From Zhongshania aquimaris (lineage in GTDB: Bacteria; Pseudomonadota; Gammaproteobacteria; Pseudomonadales; Spongiibacteraceae), in NCBI RefSeq assembly GCF_019312595.1, contig NZ_JAHWDQ010000002.1, forward strand, positions 62,001 through 126,000: a stretch of 64,000 nucleotides of DNA, read 5' to 3'. Made by a program: the position numbers and the translations under genes. The notes beneath the pieces are model-generated. The model ran no database searches, was not told where the DNA came from, and worked only from the letters and a program-made list of their open reading frames with translations. Shown here piece after piece: positions 1-9,475 of this stretch; the first letter of the stretch is position 1; each line of letters opens with the position of its first letter.

Positions 1-448
1 ATTGTTTTAATAGTTGGTACTGGTGTTCTTTGTCGTGGTGCCGCAGGCTCATAAATACCTCGGCGAATTTTCTAACAAAACGTGCACCCAAGGTAATTTG
101 GTCTTCTTCCACAAAGGTACTACCGCCGCCACACCAAATAAAACGGCCCGCAGACTCGCCGCGCAAAGCTTCTAAAATATGACGACTCACCTCTGTACAA
201 AGATTTGGCATGGAGTGCTTATCAACCCCAATCGCAAATAGAACTGCCTCGGTATCAGCACCAATAGCACGCCACACGTCATCGGCGCACAGGGCATCAC
301 CTTCGACAATAGAAATACGCTCCTTTAGCTCCGCCGGTAATTTCGCCGCTGAGCGCACAAGCACCGTCACCTCATGACCGGCATCGACAGCTTGACGCAG
401 GCACTGGCTACCCACCGCGCCGGTTGCACCAAACAAGGTAATTTTCAT
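1..448 (-). CDS. NAD(P)H-binding oxidoreductase, NmrA/atypical SDR type (partial, C-terminus beyond window)
   Basis: The reading frame starts at an ATG at 448 on the minus strand and stays open to the window edge, giving 149 residues. The protein begins MKITLFGATGAVG, a beta strand followed by the glycine-rich GxxGxxG turn of an atypical short-chain dehydrogenase that binds NAD(P)H. It continues with a typical Rossmann pattern: an alternating strand VTVLVR, a later EGDA, and an AVLFAIG strand. The family (NAD(P)H-binding, NmrA-like, biliverdin-reductase-B-like) holds reductases and redox sensors, so the substrate cannot be told from sequence. The C-terminal substrate-binding half is missing only because the window ends. 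It lies downstream of the VOC gene on the same strand, but a strong terminator separates them. Confidence 0.8.
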   Translation of the reverse strand, partial: MKITLFGATGAVGSQCLRQAVDAGHEVTVLVRSAAKLPAELKERISIVEGDALCADDVWRAIGADTEAVLFAIGVDKHSMPNLCTEVSRHILEALRGESAGRFIWCGGGSTFVEEDQITLGARFVRKFAEVFMSLRHHDKEHQYQLLKQ

Positions 449-512
449 CGCGAAGATCCTGCTTTTATTGTGTGGCCTACAATATAAGATCAAAAACCGC
501 CAAGCCAAAACC

Positions 513-548
513 AAAAAAGGCGAGACCCTAAGGCCTCGCCCTTTTTTT
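513..548. terminator. Bidirectional rho-independent terminator
   Basis: A hairpin with stem GGCGAG/CTCGCC (519-524 with 535-540) is flanked by six A on the left and seven T on the right. It can therefore stop transcription on either strand. On the minus strand it lies just after the stop of the VOC protein gene and before the NAD(P)H-binding protein gene. Confidence 0.8.
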
Positions 549-559
549 CTAGAACGTAC

Positions 560-940
560 TTAAGCTACGCGGTGTAAAGCACAGAGTTTATTACCCGATG
601 GGTCGCGCAAATACGCAAGATACAGCTTACCTAAGCCACTTTCGCGAACGCCCGGCGCATCCTCACAAGTGGTACCGCCATTTGCCACACCCGCGGCATG
701 CCATGCATCCGCCTGCGCAGGGTCTTTGGCTGCAAAACCTACAGTACTGCCATTGCCATGGCTAGCAGGCTTGCCATCAATCGGCGACGTTATTGCGAAA
801 ATGCCACTCTCAGTAAAATAAAAGCAACGTCCCTTATCATCCATAACACCGGGCTCGTAACCCAGTGCGCCTAAAATTGCATCGTAAAATTTCTTTGATG
901 CATTCATGTCGTTTGCACCGACCATAATATGACTGAACAT
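560..940 (-). CDS. VOC family (glyoxalase/bleomycin-resistance fold) protein
   Basis: This 126-residue protein has the single-domain vicinal-oxygen-chelate layout. It starts MFSHIMVGANDM (first strand with a His near residue 4), has the helix KKFYDAILGALGY, and ends YLRDPSGNKLCALH, the classical last strand. VOC proteins are small metalloenzymes or binding proteins (glyoxalases, dioxygenases, resistance proteins). This subgroup is usually annotated only as VOC family and its substrate is unknown. The start is supported by an AAGAGGAAAA ribosome-binding site 6-8 bases upstream. It appears to be a single-gene unit, ending at the bidirectional terminator at 513-548. Confidence 0.85.
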   Translation of the reverse strand: MFSHIMVGANDMNASKKFYDAILGALGYEPGVMDDKGRCFYFTESGIFAITSPIDGKPASHGNGSTVGFAAKDPAQADAWHAAGVANGGTTCEDAPGVRESGLGKLYLAYLRDPSGNKLCALHRVA

Positions 941-988
941 TTTTTATTTTCCTCTTAAATTATTTAACTAAACATTTAGCAAAAATAC

Positions 989-2878
989 TCACAACAAAAC
1001 CTCCGCCTCGTCACCGCTGGCTTCAAGCCATGTTTTACGATCTGGCGCCCGCTTTTTAGATAGCAACATATCCATCAAGCTATCGGTTTCATCACCGTCA
1101 TCAATTGACAGTCGCACCAAGCGTCGGGTGTTGGGGTCCATGACGGTTTCACGAAGCTGTAAGGGATTCATTTCACCCAAGCCTTTGAATCGGGTGACAG
1201 AGACTTTGCCTCGTTTATTCTCGGCTTCCAGTCTGTCCATAATGCCTTGCTTTTCGGCATTATCCAGCGCGTAAAAAACGTCTTTACCAAGATCGATACG
1301 GTACAGCGGTGGCATCGCAATATAAACATGGCCTTGCTGAACCAGTGGGCGAAAATGACGTAGAAATAAAGCGCATAACAAAGTGGCAATGTGAAGTCCG
1401 TCGGAATCTGCATCGGCCAGCACGCAGATTTTACCGTAGCGCAGTCCGCTTAGGTCGTCAGAGTCGGGATCTATGCCCATCGCGACAGAAATATCGTGGA
1501 CTTCTTGCGAGGCCAAAATTTGCTGAGCGTCGACTTCCCAGGTATTTAAGATTTTACCGCGCAGCGGCAAGATCGCTTGGAACTGGCGATCGCGGGCTTG
1601 CTTGGCGGAACCGCCCGCCGAATCCCCTTCCACCAAGAACAACTCGGCGCGCTCGGTATCGACTCCAGAACAATCGGCTAATTTACCGGGCAAAGCTGGC
1701 CCCGCTGAGACTTTTTTACGCACCACTTTCTTGGCTTTACGCAGCCGAGTTTGGGCGTTGTTAATGCACAGCTCCGCGAGCTTTTCCGCATCTTCGGTGT
1801 GCTGGTTTAACCATAAACTGAAGGCATCTTTGGCAACACCAGCAACAAATGCCGAGGCTTCCCGCGAACTTAATCGCTCTTTGGTTTGCCCAGAAAATTG
1901 CGGGTCAGCAAGCTTGGACGACAGCACGTAACTGCACTTTTCCCAAATATCATCAGGGGCTAGCTTCACACCCCGGGGAATCAGGCTGCGGAACTCGCAA
2001 AACTCACGCATGGCGTCTAATAAGCCGCTGCGTAAACCATTGACGTGGGTACCGCCCTGGGCGGTGGGAATGAGGTTTACATAGGATTCAGCCAGAGGTT
2101 CGCCACCTTCAGGCAACCATTGCACGGCCCAATCAACCGCCTCGCTGCGACCGCTGAAATGGCCAATGAACGGCTCGGATGGCAGGGTTTCGTATTCGCG
2201 GGTGTGGCCAGCGAGATAGTCGCGCAGGCCGTCTTCGTAATACCACTCCTCGCTTTCGGTGCCGGTTTCATCAATAAAGCAGACGCGCAATCCTGGGCAT
2301 AATACCGCCTTAGCACGTAATACATGTTTTAAACGGCGTACCGAAAATTTGGCAGAATCAAAATATTTGGGATTGGGAGTAAAGCGAATATAGGTGCCTG
2401 TATTGCGCTTGCCACAGCTATCAATCACGGCCAATTCAGAGGTTTTGTCGCCATTGGCAAAAAACATCTGGTGAACTTCGCCGTCGCGTTTAATGATAAT
2501 TTCTAGCGACTCAGACAAGGCATTAACTACGGACACACCAACGCCGTGCAAGCCACCCGAGAACTGGTAATTGTCGTTGGAGAATTTGCCACCGGCATGC
2601 AAGGTACACAGAATCACCTCGACACCCGGTAAACCCTGCTCAGGGTGAATGTCTACCGGCATACCACGGCCGTTATCGCCGCATGCCAATGAACCGTCGG
2701 CGAACAAGGTGACTATGATTTCACTGGCGTGCCCAGCCAGTGCTTCGTCGACGCTATTGTCGATGACTTCTTGCGCTAGATGATTGGGTCTGGTGGTATC
2801 GGTATACATACCGGGGCGCTTGCGCACCGGTTCTAAACCAGTAAGGACTTCGATGGATTGCGAATTATATTGTGACAT
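989..2878 (-). CDS. parE: DNA topoisomerase IV subunit B
   Basis: ParE is the ATPase subunit of topoisomerase IV, which works with ParC to decatenate daughter chromosomes and relax supercoils. The 629 residues match the usual length (E. coli about 630). The N-terminal GHKL ATPase shows EVIDN (37-41, general base and Mg ligand), DNGRGMP (68-74) and GGLHGVG (108-114). The transducer lysine motif QTK is at 331-333. The TOPRIM domain has EGDSAGG (417-423) and DADSD (489-493), the metal-binding acidic residues. The N-terminus IEVLTGLEPVRKRPGMYTD is the hallmark ParE start. It is first in the parE-yqiA-cpdA-yqiB order known from enterics and pseudomonads, and is transcribed last. Confidence 0.98.
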   Translation of the reverse strand: MSQYNSQSIEVLTGLEPVRKRPGMYTDTTRPNHLAQEVIDNSVDEALAGHASEIIVTLFADGSLACGDNGRGMPVDIHPEQGLPGVEVILCTLHAGGKFSNDNYQFSGGLHGVGVSVVNALSESLEIIIKRDGEVHQMFFANGDKTSELAVIDSCGKRNTGTYIRFTPNPKYFDSAKFSVRRLKHVLRAKAVLCPGLRVCFIDETGTESEEWYYEDGLRDYLAGHTREYETLPSEPFIGHFSGRSEAVDWAVQWLPEGGEPLAESYVNLIPTAQGGTHVNGLRSGLLDAMREFCEFRSLIPRGVKLAPDDIWEKCSYVLSSKLADPQFSGQTKERLSSREASAFVAGVAKDAFSLWLNQHTEDAEKLAELCINNAQTRLRKAKKVVRKKVSAGPALPGKLADCSGVDTERAELFLVEGDSAGGSAKQARDRQFQAILPLRGKILNTWEVDAQQILASQEVHDISVAMGIDPDSDDLSGLRYGKICVLADADSDGLHIATLLCALFLRHFRPLVQQGHVYIAMPPLYRIDLGKDVFYALDNAEKQGIMDRLEAENKRGKVSVTRFKGLGEMNPLQLRETVMDPNTRRLVRLSIDDGDETDSLMDMLLSKKRAPDRKTWLEASGDEAEVLL

Positions 2879-2976
2879 CTAAAACCATTGTTAGCGGCCG
2901 CGCCGCAGTGACTAATTGAGCTAAACATCCAGCCATTGAATGGACCGGAATCCGTATTATTTTCTCACGCCGCTGA

Positions 2977-3573
2977 CTATTCTGCTGTCGACGCTGACAA
3001 TTGCAAAAATTCGACTATTGGCTCTAAGTGACGATCAAAATTTTGAAAGCTGTGGTCACCACCCGCCTCCACTGTCATCTTAACACCTTGGTAAAACGTC
3101 ACCGCATCGCGATAGTCCAAGGTTTCGTCCTGCTCCTGTACCATCACCCAGTAACGTCCGGTGTCCGGTTTTACCACCAAAGACTGCAGCGTATCAATGT
3201 CGACCTGCGTCAAACTAAAGTCCACACCGGTATAGGGATTGTGGTGTTCGCCAATAAAATGTTCCGCAAAGGTGTGGGGTTGAACCGCCGGGTTCACCAA
3301 CACCGCGGGCAGGCGGTAACGCTCAGCCAAGACAGTGGCAAAAAATCCCCCCATGGAGCTTCCCACTAAGCCCAATGGTCCGGTCTTCTTCTGCAAAAAA
3401 TCTTGCACTAGTTGATCTAGCTCACGAAGCGCTTCCGCCGGCGTATTCGACAGCGACGGTACCATATAATGAATATTGGGGTAGTGCTCGGCGACGTAAC
3501 GCCCCAGTTGCTGTGCTTTTAAAGATTGCGGTGACGAGATAAACCCGTGAATATAAATAAGCCCTGCTGTCAT
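2977..3573 (-). CDS. yqiA: Esterase YqiA (UPF0227 family)
   Basis: A 198-residue alpha/beta hydrolase beginning YIHGFISSPQSLKAQQL, the signature of the YqiA group. The nucleophile elbow GSSMGG is at 71-76 with Ser73 as probable nucleophile. The His in the GGDHSF motif near the C-terminus completes the triad. E. coli YqiA has esterase activity on short acyl esters, but its physiological substrate is unknown. The start ATG overlaps the cpdA stop by 4 bases (ATGA), so the two are translationally coupled. The location upstream of parE is conserved in gammaproteobacteria. Confidence 0.92.
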   Translation of the reverse strand: MTAGLIYIHGFISSPQSLKAQQLGRYVAEHYPNIHYMVPSLSNTPAEALRELDQLVQDFLQKKTGPLGLVGSSMGGFFATVLAERYRLPAVLVNPAVQPHTFAEHFIGEHHNPYTGVDFSLTQVDIDTLQSLVVKPDTGRYWVMVQEQDETLDYRDAVTFYQGVKMTVEAGGDHSFQNFDRHLEPIVEFLQLSASTAE

Positions 3574-4376
3574 TCGTAACCACTTGCCAGATTGTCGACC
3601 GCAAATGTTACACCTTTTACCCGCGACACTCTTGTTTGAAATCGACCATTTTCCGCCAGGTAAAATACTCGATAGCCTGGATTGCAGTCATCGAGCGCAA
3701 AGTTGTCGCTATTCGGCGCAAATTGAATACACGTTGACGGCGTGGTTAACAGCCCCACATTTTCAAAAAGCATTTCAGACTGCTGGTGCACATGACCCGA
3801 CACAAAGGCTTTGATTTGGGGCTTACCAGCGACCAGGGCAAAGACTTGATCAGCATTTGTTACCCGTTGCTCATCTAGCCAGGCACAGCCCAAAGCTCGC
3901 AAGTGATGATGCAAGAACACCAAGCTGGGCCGCTCTGCCTCTGCAATACTCGCCACCGCAGAAAGCTGATCAGCCGCCAAGCAGCCGCCAACCTCACCTT
4001 CGACGGCAGAGTTCAAAAAGCCCAAGCGCCAAGCGCCCAGATCCACCGTTGTAGGCATCATTTGATCGCCAACGATGCTTTTCATAAGGTCCACATCGTC
4101 ATGATTGCCCGGCAACCACACCATTTGCGACGCGAGACCATCGAGTCGCGCATACAAACGACGGTAGGATTCCGCATCGCCATGCGCTGCAATGTCACCA
4201 GAGACCACGAGTAAATCTATATGTGGGCACTCTGCAGCCAACGTGCTCAGCACTAGCTCTAAGCTATTATCGGTATCCATACCCAATAGGCTGTCACCCA
4301 GCTGGGCGCCGAGATGACAATCGCTAATTTGCACCACCGTCAGCAGTGCTTGGTCTTTTTGAGCAGGCAAATTCAC
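3570..4376 (-). CDS. cpdA: 3',5'-cyclic AMP phosphodiesterase CpdA
   Basis: This 268-residue metallophosphoesterase hydrolyses cAMP to AMP and thereby damps CRP/Vfr signalling. The calcineurin-like metal motifs are present in order: DCH at 19-21 after the first strand, SGD (59-61), GNHDD (90-94), the HHH run near residue 155, and GHVHQ in the last third. The length fits E. coli CpdA (about 275). It overlaps yqiA by 4 bases downstream and is preceded by the DUF1249 gene with a 75-base gap, so the block is probably co-transcribed towards parE. Confidence 0.93.
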   Translation of the reverse strand: MNLPAQKDQALLTVVQISDCHLGAQLGDSLLGMDTDNSLELVLSTLAAECPHIDLLVVSGDIAAHGDAESYRRLYARLDGLASQMVWLPGNHDDVDLMKSIVGDQMMPTTVDLGAWRLGFLNSAVEGEVGGCLAADQLSAVASIAEAERPSLVFLHHHLRALGCAWLDEQRVTNADQVFALVAGKPQIKAFVSGHVHQQSEMLFENVGLLTTPSTCIQFAPNSDNFALDDCNPGYRVFYLAENGRFQTRVSRVKGVTFAVDNLASGYE

Positions 4377-4451
4377 CGAACAACCCCATTATTAATGCTT
4401 GTTTTATACGGGATGCCCCAGCCTTGCGCCAGTAAAATTAAGCGAACGGCG

Positions 4452-4895
4452 TCATATTTCAAGAATATTCAGCGGATTATCTAAAGAGTGGCCATGACTA
4501 AGGCACAGACTCAACCATTCACCGAGATAACGGTTTTGCTGCGCCTTTTCGTCACGGTGGTACATGCTGGCATTAGGGTAGCGGTAACGGGGCTTTACCG
4601 GCCGCAACCCCCGCGCCCCCATGACCTCCGCGAGATTAGCGTCGTGATAAATTCTAACTTGTAGCACCGGCACTGGCAGCTCGGCGAATAGCGGCTTCTC
4701 CAAGCGCAGCTCAATCATGGTGGTGTACGGCGCTCGCTCTTTAACATGCAACTCGACGGCGTTAGTCGCCACGCCAAAACGCAGACAATCGCCCGCAGCC
4801 ACATCAACAGGCAGCAGTTTTTGCAGGCGGCGGAAATTCATTTCGCAGTCGGCGAGATGACCGTTGAGGTCTATGCGGTACTGATGTTTATCCAC
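4452..4895 (-). CDS. yqiB: DUF1249 family protein (YqiB-like)
   Basis: A small cytosolic protein of unknown function from the family fixed next to cpdA. Recognisable parts are CEMNFRRLQKLLP near the N-terminus and the YHDANLAEVM and RYRYPNASMYHRDEKAQ segments, which match E. coli YqiB closely. I place the start at the GTG at 4895 (147 aa). It follows an AGGAG and gives a beginning DKHQYRIDL that lines up with the start of YqiB. An ATG at 4922 would add nine residues that have no counterpart. In E. coli nudF lies between yqiB and tolC. Here that slot holds only the divergent promoter region. Confidence 0.88.
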   Translation of the reverse strand: MDKHQYRIDLNGHLADCEMNFRRLQKLLPVDVAAGDCLRFGVATNAVELHVKERAPYTTMIELRLEKPLFAELPVPVLQVRIYHDANLAEVMGARGLRPVKPRYRYPNASMYHRDEKAQQNRYLGEWLSLCLSHGHSLDNPLNILEI

Positions 4896-5016
4896 ATCGC
4901 TCCTAATGGAACACCCAAACATTCCATAACTTTCGTTAATTTACATTCTCAAGGGGCTTTAGTTTGATACACTTTAGCGCTTTATCACCTTCCCTCTATG
5001 GAGACAGGTTACCTCT

Positions 5017-6441
5017 ATGATCGCCAAACGTCATCTACTCAGTATCGCCATCGCTGCACTCCTAAGCAGCCACCTTGTTCAGGCTGACACATTACTCGAT
5101 GTCTATGAACTTGCAGTGAAAAATGATCCGCAGTTACAAGCCGCCGAAGCAACGTACCGAGCCAACATTGAAACCAAAAATTTAAGCCGTGCCGCGCTGT
5201 TGCCGCAGGTTACCGCGCAGGCCTATTATCAAGATTCCGAAAGCGAAGCAGAGCGCAAATCAATCCAACAAAGTACTGGGCTTGGTGGCACTACGACCAT
5301 CATTGACCAAAAGGCCTCCACCGGAACCGAATCAGAGGTTTATTCGGTGTCACTAAGCCAAGCGCTATTTGACTTACCTGCTTGGTTTAGTTTTCAGGCC
5401 GGCAAAAAAGTTACTGAACAAGCCGAAGCACAATTAGCTTACGAACAACAACAATTGATCGTACGCACCGCCGAAGCCTATTTCAATGTGTTGCGCGGCC
5501 GTGAAAACCTAGACGCGTCTAAGGCGGAAGAACGCGCAGCAAAACGTCAGTTAGAGCAAACCCAGCAGCGCTTTGACGTTGGTTTAATTGCTATCACCGA
5601 CGTCCATGAAGCCCGCGCCGTTTTTGACAGCACGGTTGCCCAGCGCTATGGCTTTGAAGGTACCTTGGCTATTGCTAGAGAGAATCTCAGCAGTTTAACC
5701 GGTCAAGAGCACAACAATCTGTGGTCACTGAAAACAGATTTTCCCATCACCATGCCTGAGCCTGCGAGCCGCGCCGAATGGGTAGATTTCGCACTAGCCA
5801 ACAACAAGTTGCTGCAAGTCTCGAATGCCGGCGCGAGTTCGGCCTACGAAACCGCACAATCCAAAAAAATGGAGCATTTGCCCAAAATCGTTGGTAGCTT
5901 TACGAGTAGCAAAGATGATACTGATGGCTCTACACAATTCACGCCACCAAGTGTCTTTGCCACCCAACCCGACGCGTACACTGAAAGCGATGTTTTGCGC
6001 GTAACCCTAACCATGCCGCTGTTTGCCGGTGGTGGTATCAGCGCTGGTCGGCGCCAAGCCTACGAGCAATACAACGCGGCCAACTACAATGCGCAAACTA
6101 CCCAGCGCCAGGTCATTACCGGCACCCGTGCACAGCACATTGCGGTATACACCGATGTGCAAACCGTCAATGCCCGTAAACAGAACATCATTTCAACCCG
6201 CAGTGCGCTAGACGCAACTGAGGCTGGTTATGAAGTGGGAACACGGAATATAGTTGATGTTCTCGATGCCCAACGCCGCCTTTATGGCGCAATGCGCGAC
6301 TACACCAATGCCCGCTACGACTATGTTATTGATGTGCTAAAACTAAAATTGAATGCCGGCACATTGAGCCCAGCAGACATTATTGCACTGAATAAATGGT
6401 TACAACTGCCTAAGCCCATCTCTCTAAAAGAGAGCAGCTAA
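5017..6441 (+). CDS. tolC: TolC family outer membrane channel protein
   Basis: TolC trimers form the outer-membrane exit duct for type I secretion and for RND/ABC/MFS drug efflux. The 474-residue protein has a signal peptide of about 23 residues (MIAKRHLL then a hydrophobic stretch ending VQA-DTLL). It starts the mature part with DTLLDVYELAVKNDPQL, the classic TolC opening. The internal duplication of helical repeats is visible as QAYYQDS in the first half and LFAGGGISAGRRQAYEQYNAA in the second. GTRNIVDVLDAQRRLYGA matches the coiled-coil helix of the second repeat. It diverges from the yqiB-cpdA-yqiA-parE block and converges on waaA. Confidence 0.95.
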   Translation: MIAKRHLLSIAIAALLSSHLVQADTLLDVYELAVKNDPQLQAAEATYRANIETKNLSRAALLPQVTAQAYYQDSESEAERKSIQQSTGLGGTTTIIDQKASTGTESEVYSVSLSQALFDLPAWFSFQAGKKVTEQAEAQLAYEQQQLIVRTAEAYFNVLRGRENLDASKAEERAAKRQLEQTQQRFDVGLIAITDVHEARAVFDSTVAQRYGFEGTLAIARENLSSLTGQEHNNLWSLKTDFPITMPEPASRAEWVDFALANNKLLQVSNAGASSAYETAQSKKMEHLPKIVGSFTSSKDDTDGSTQFTPPSVFATQPDAYTESDVLRVTLTMPLFAGGGISAGRRQAYEQYNAANYNAQTTQRQVITGTRAQHIAVYTDVQTVNARKQNIISTRSALDATEAGYEVGTRNIVDVLDAQRRLYGAMRDYTNARYDYVIDVLKLKLNAGTLSPADIIALNKWLQLPKPISLKESS

Positions 6442-6463
6442 AAGAGATTGGATCGGCAAAGTC

Positions 6464-7741
6464 TTAACGCAATTCCAGCGCTTGTTCGATTACCATGAGC
6501 AAGCGCTGTAAAGCGCCCCGATTATTATCCACCACCTGTTTTGCCGCCGCCCCCTGCTGTCCAGCACGCTGCGAATCTGCCATTAAACCTTGTAGCGTCT
6601 CCGCTAAATCCTCCGCGTCGACTATCGTTAGCAAGCCACCCGCCCCTTGCAATAAAGCGCTAATTTCCGAAAAGTTAAAATCGCTGGGGCCGCTCAGAAC
6701 CGGCAATCCCCAGGCTGCAGGCTCTAAAGTGTTGTGGCCGCCGTGCTCAATTAGGCTGCCGCCAACAAAGGCAATATCGGCGCAACCAAGCAGCAGCAAT
6801 AGCTCGCCCATGGTATCGCCCAAAATGACTTGCGCATCAATAGCACTGCTGCCTTGCCGATATTCGCTTCTACGCTGAAGGCTAAACCCGTCGGCTGTAA
6901 TTAATTCTGCAACCTTGCTAAAACGCTCTGGGTGTCTCGGCACCAATAACAGCAGCGCATTTGCTTGCTTCGCAAGCAATGCCTTGTGTGCCGCCAATAA
7001 AATTTCATCTTCACCGGCGTGGGTGCTCGCCGCGATCCACACCGGCCGCTCGCCAAACCACTGCGCACGCAACTCACGCGCTTGATCTCGGAGCAGGGTT
7101 GGAATGGCCAAATCGAATTTAATACTACCGGAAACCGTCAAGTTCTCTGCTGCCACACCCAGTGCCACAAAACGCGCTCCGTCATCCGCAGATTGCGCCA
7201 CCACCTGTGAAAACTGCGAAAATACCGCCCGTGTTAACGCCGCCAAACGACCGTAGCCGCGTGCGGAGCGCTCAGATAAGCGTCCATTCGCCAAGAGAAC
7301 GGGAATTCCCTTCGACGCCGTTTGGCAAACCATATTAGGCCAAATCTCGGTTTCCATGATCACCGCGACGCTTGGCTGGACACGCTTTAAAAACCGGCTT
7401 ACTGCATCAGGCAAATCATAGGGGGCATAAACATGGAACACGCGCTCACCAAACATGGCTTGCACCCGCTCAGAGCCGGTTGGCGTCATGGTAGTAACTA
7501 CCACAGGCAAGGTTGGATGCTCTGCGAGGAAATACTCAATGATTGGCGCCGCTGCTATGCTTTCGCCGACTGAAACCGCATGAATCCACAAACCGTGTTT
7601 TTGCGCTGGCGCCTGAAAAAAACCAAAGCGCTCTGCAATACGATGCCGATACGCCGGTGCCTGCCACCCTCGCCAAAGCAGGCGCAGTAACACCAGCGGC
7701 AAAATTAAGTAGAAAAAAGCACTGTATAAAAATCGGGGCAT
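6464..7741 (-). CDS. waaA: 3-deoxy-D-manno-octulosonic acid (Kdo) transferase
   Basis: WaaA (KdtA) adds Kdo residues from CMP-Kdo to lipid IVA at the inner face of the cytoplasmic membrane, an essential step in lipopolysaccharide core assembly. The 425 residues match the family. An N-terminal membrane anchor (residues about 5-24) is followed by WIHAVSVGE with Glu60, the catalytic base position. Further motifs are ETEIWPN, the GSIKFDL segment that begins the C-terminal GT-B domain, and GGHNTLEPAAWG for CMP-Kdo binding. The stop lies 22 bases from the convergent tolC stop. About 90 bases separate it from elbB upstream. Confidence 0.96.
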   Translation of the reverse strand: MPRFLYSAFFYLILPLVLLRLLWRGWQAPAYRHRIAERFGFFQAPAQKHGLWIHAVSVGESIAAAPIIEYFLAEHPTLPVVVTTMTPTGSERVQAMFGERVFHVYAPYDLPDAVSRFLKRVQPSVAVIMETEIWPNMVCQTASKGIPVLLANGRLSERSARGYGRLAALTRAVFSQFSQVVAQSADDGARFVALGVAAENLTVSGSIKFDLAIPTLLRDQARELRAQWFGERPVWIAASTHAGEDEILLAAHKALLAKQANALLLLVPRHPERFSKVAELITADGFSLQRRSEYRQGSSAIDAQVILGDTMGELLLLLGCADIAFVGGSLIEHGGHNTLEPAAWGLPVLSGPSDFNFSEISALLQGAGGLLTIVDAEDLAETLQGLMADSQRAGQQGAAAKQVVDNNRGALQRLLMVIEQALELR

Positions 7742-7834
7742 GTCGCGAATGCGTTCCCATACTCAAGCAAATGCGGCAAGCATAACGGCCAGCGCTCAAT
7801 CAGACCAGCCGTAAGCTCAAAACCCCGCGCGCAC

Positions 7835-8488
7835 CTAGGCCATATTTAAGACTTCTCGCACACAGCGATTAATTCCCTTAGCCGCTTCGGCAATACTTCC
7901 CGCCAACATATAGGCCGGCGTTGTCACTAACTTCATCGCCTCATCTATGCAAACCTCATCGACCGCGCAGCTCTGGTGAAGCGCACCCATGCTATTAATA
8001 GCAGCGGCAACATCGGCGTCATTACCCACCGTGCATTTCACGCCATCACCAAAAATACGGGCCGCCATGGTCGGTGCTATGCAGATCAAACCGGCCGGCT
8101 TGCCAGCCTTATGCATGGCCTGAATAAACTGCAGCACATCTTTTTGCACCGTCATATCAGTGCCATTTACGGCAAAATCAGATAGATTCTTGGCCGCACC
8201 AAAGCCGCCGGGCACGATGACCGCATCAAAATCTGCTGGCAGTGCATCAGCCAAGTCCTTCACTTCGCCACGGGCCAATCGCGCGGCTTCAACTAGCACA
8301 TTGCGGCTTTCACCTTCGGCCACTTCACCCACTAAATGGTTAATAACATGGAGCTGCTCAATATTCGGTGCAAAACACTGGTAGCTGGCCCCATGATTTT
8401 CTAATGACAACATAGTGAGTACCGATTCATATATTTCGGAACCGTCATAAACACCACAACCGGATAGTATCAGTGCGACTTTTTTCAT
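7835..8488 (-). CDS. elbB: ElbB, DJ-1/PfpI-like glyoxalase
   Basis: A 217-residue protein of the DJ-1/PfpI superfamily. The start [19 protein letters not shown] and the ALPADFDAVIVPGGFGAAKNL segment are diagnostic for ElbB (enhancing lycopene biosynthesis protein 2). Cys136 in GLICIAPT sits at the nucleophile elbow position of the family. E. coli ElbB has weak glyoxalase activity, and the link to isoprenoid levels is genetic only. The start overlaps the upstream ppx-like gene by 4 bases (ATGA), so the pair is coupled. Confidence 0.93.
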   Translation of the reverse strand: MKKVALILSGCGVYDGSEIYESVLTMLSLENHGASYQCFAPNIEQLHVINHLVGEVAEGESRNVLVEAARLARGEVKDLADALPADFDAVIVPGGFGAAKNLSDFAVNGTDMTVQKDVLQFIQAMHKAGKPAGLICIAPTMAARIFGDGVKCTVGNDADVAAAINSMGALHQSCAVDEVCIDEAMKLVTTPAYMLAGSIAEAAKGINRCVREVLNMA

Positions 8489-9462
8489 TGCTGCTGTCCT
8501 CCTTGCTGGAATGTCAGCCCGCGTTCAGCGAGCCGATTTTCGATAATACCCTCACGCAGCCCGCGCTGCGAAAGTTGCATACTACTAATATTTAAGGTCT
8601 CGAACAGGGCCATTACAATCGCCACGCCAGAGGCAAAAATAGACCGGCGATCTTCAGTCAGACCGGGGTAGCGAACGTCATCAACGGCGTTAAATGAGAA
8701 CAAACTGTCTGCCAGTGCCTGCAACTGTTGCAAGTAAATCCCCGTGCTACTTGGGTTTTTAGGCTGCGCTAAGAGCACTTGCTCAACTGCCAACAAGGTG
8801 CCAGAGCAACCAACGACACGGGGAGACGATTCCCAAAAAGCCGCCGGAAAACGATGCAATGCCTGCTTAAATATCACCTTCGCGGCATCGCGCGCTGCAT
8901 TAAAATGTTCTTGTCGCAATTCACCATCCGGAAAATAGCGCAAATAATGCAGGCAGCCGACATCGACACTCACCCCTTTCACCATTCGATGTGCGAAACC
9001 CCAGGCGAGTTCAGTGCTACCACCACCAATATCAGTCACCAGGCAATGTTGCTGAGACGAGGTATCCGCTTTGCCCAACAATTTTGTGCTAACACCAAGA
9101 TAAACCAGCTCCGCTTCCTGCTCGCCACTGATTATTGTTGGCAGCACGCCAAGTAAATCCTCCACTGCCGATAAAAACGGCAAGGTATTGCGCACGCCGC
9201 GCAATGACGCAGTGGCAACCACGTGCAGTTCCGCAATGCGGTAGCGCGCCAATATTTCCTTGTAATCTTGCAGGCACAATAACGCACGGTCTTGGGCGTC
9301 TCTTTGTAAACTACCTTGATCGGCACCCGCCGCTAATTGCACTTTGCGCTCCTCGGTATACACAGCACACCAACCATTCGATTGCACTTGTGCGATCAAT
9401 AAATGAAAGCTATTTGACCCCATATCTATCGCCGCCACATATGAGCCAACGGTCAAATTCAC
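8485..9462 (-). CDS. Ppx/GppA family phosphatase (short form)
   Basis: An ASKHA-fold phosphatase acting on polyphosphate or pppGpp. Phosphate-loop motifs [12 protein letters not shown] near the N-terminus and [14 protein letters not shown] in the middle are clear. At about 325 residues it holds only the two catalytic domains and lacks the HD-like C-terminal half of E. coli Ppx and GppA (about 500 residues). Whether it prefers polyphosphate or pppGpp cannot be decided. I favour the GTG at 9462, which follows AGGGG with a 7-base spacer, over an upstream GTG at 9480 that contains that ribosome-binding site. It is coupled to elbB by a 4-base overlap and diverges from trxA. Confidence 0.88.
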   Translation of the reverse strand: MNLTVGSYVAAIDMGSNSFHLLIAQVQSNGWCAVYTEERKVQLAAGADQGSLQRDAQDRALLCLQDYKEILARYRIAELHVVATASLRGVRNTLPFLSAVEDLLGVLPTIISGEQEAELVYLGVSTKLLGKADTSSQQHCLVTDIGGGSTELAWGFAHRMVKGVSVDVGCLHYLRYFPDGELRQEHFNAARDAAKVIFKQALHRFPAAFWESSPRVVGCSGTLLAVEQVLLAQPKNPSSTGIYLQQLQALADSLFSFNAVDDVRYPGLTEDRRSIFASGVAIVMALFETLNISSMQLSQRGLREGIIENRLAERGLTFQQGGQQQ

Positions 9463-9475
9463 ACTGTTACCCCTT

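Noticed and set aside
1309-2302. Several plus-strand open frames opposite parE
   Set aside because: They are antisense to a full-length, highly conserved ParE and show no protein family features or ribosome-binding sites.
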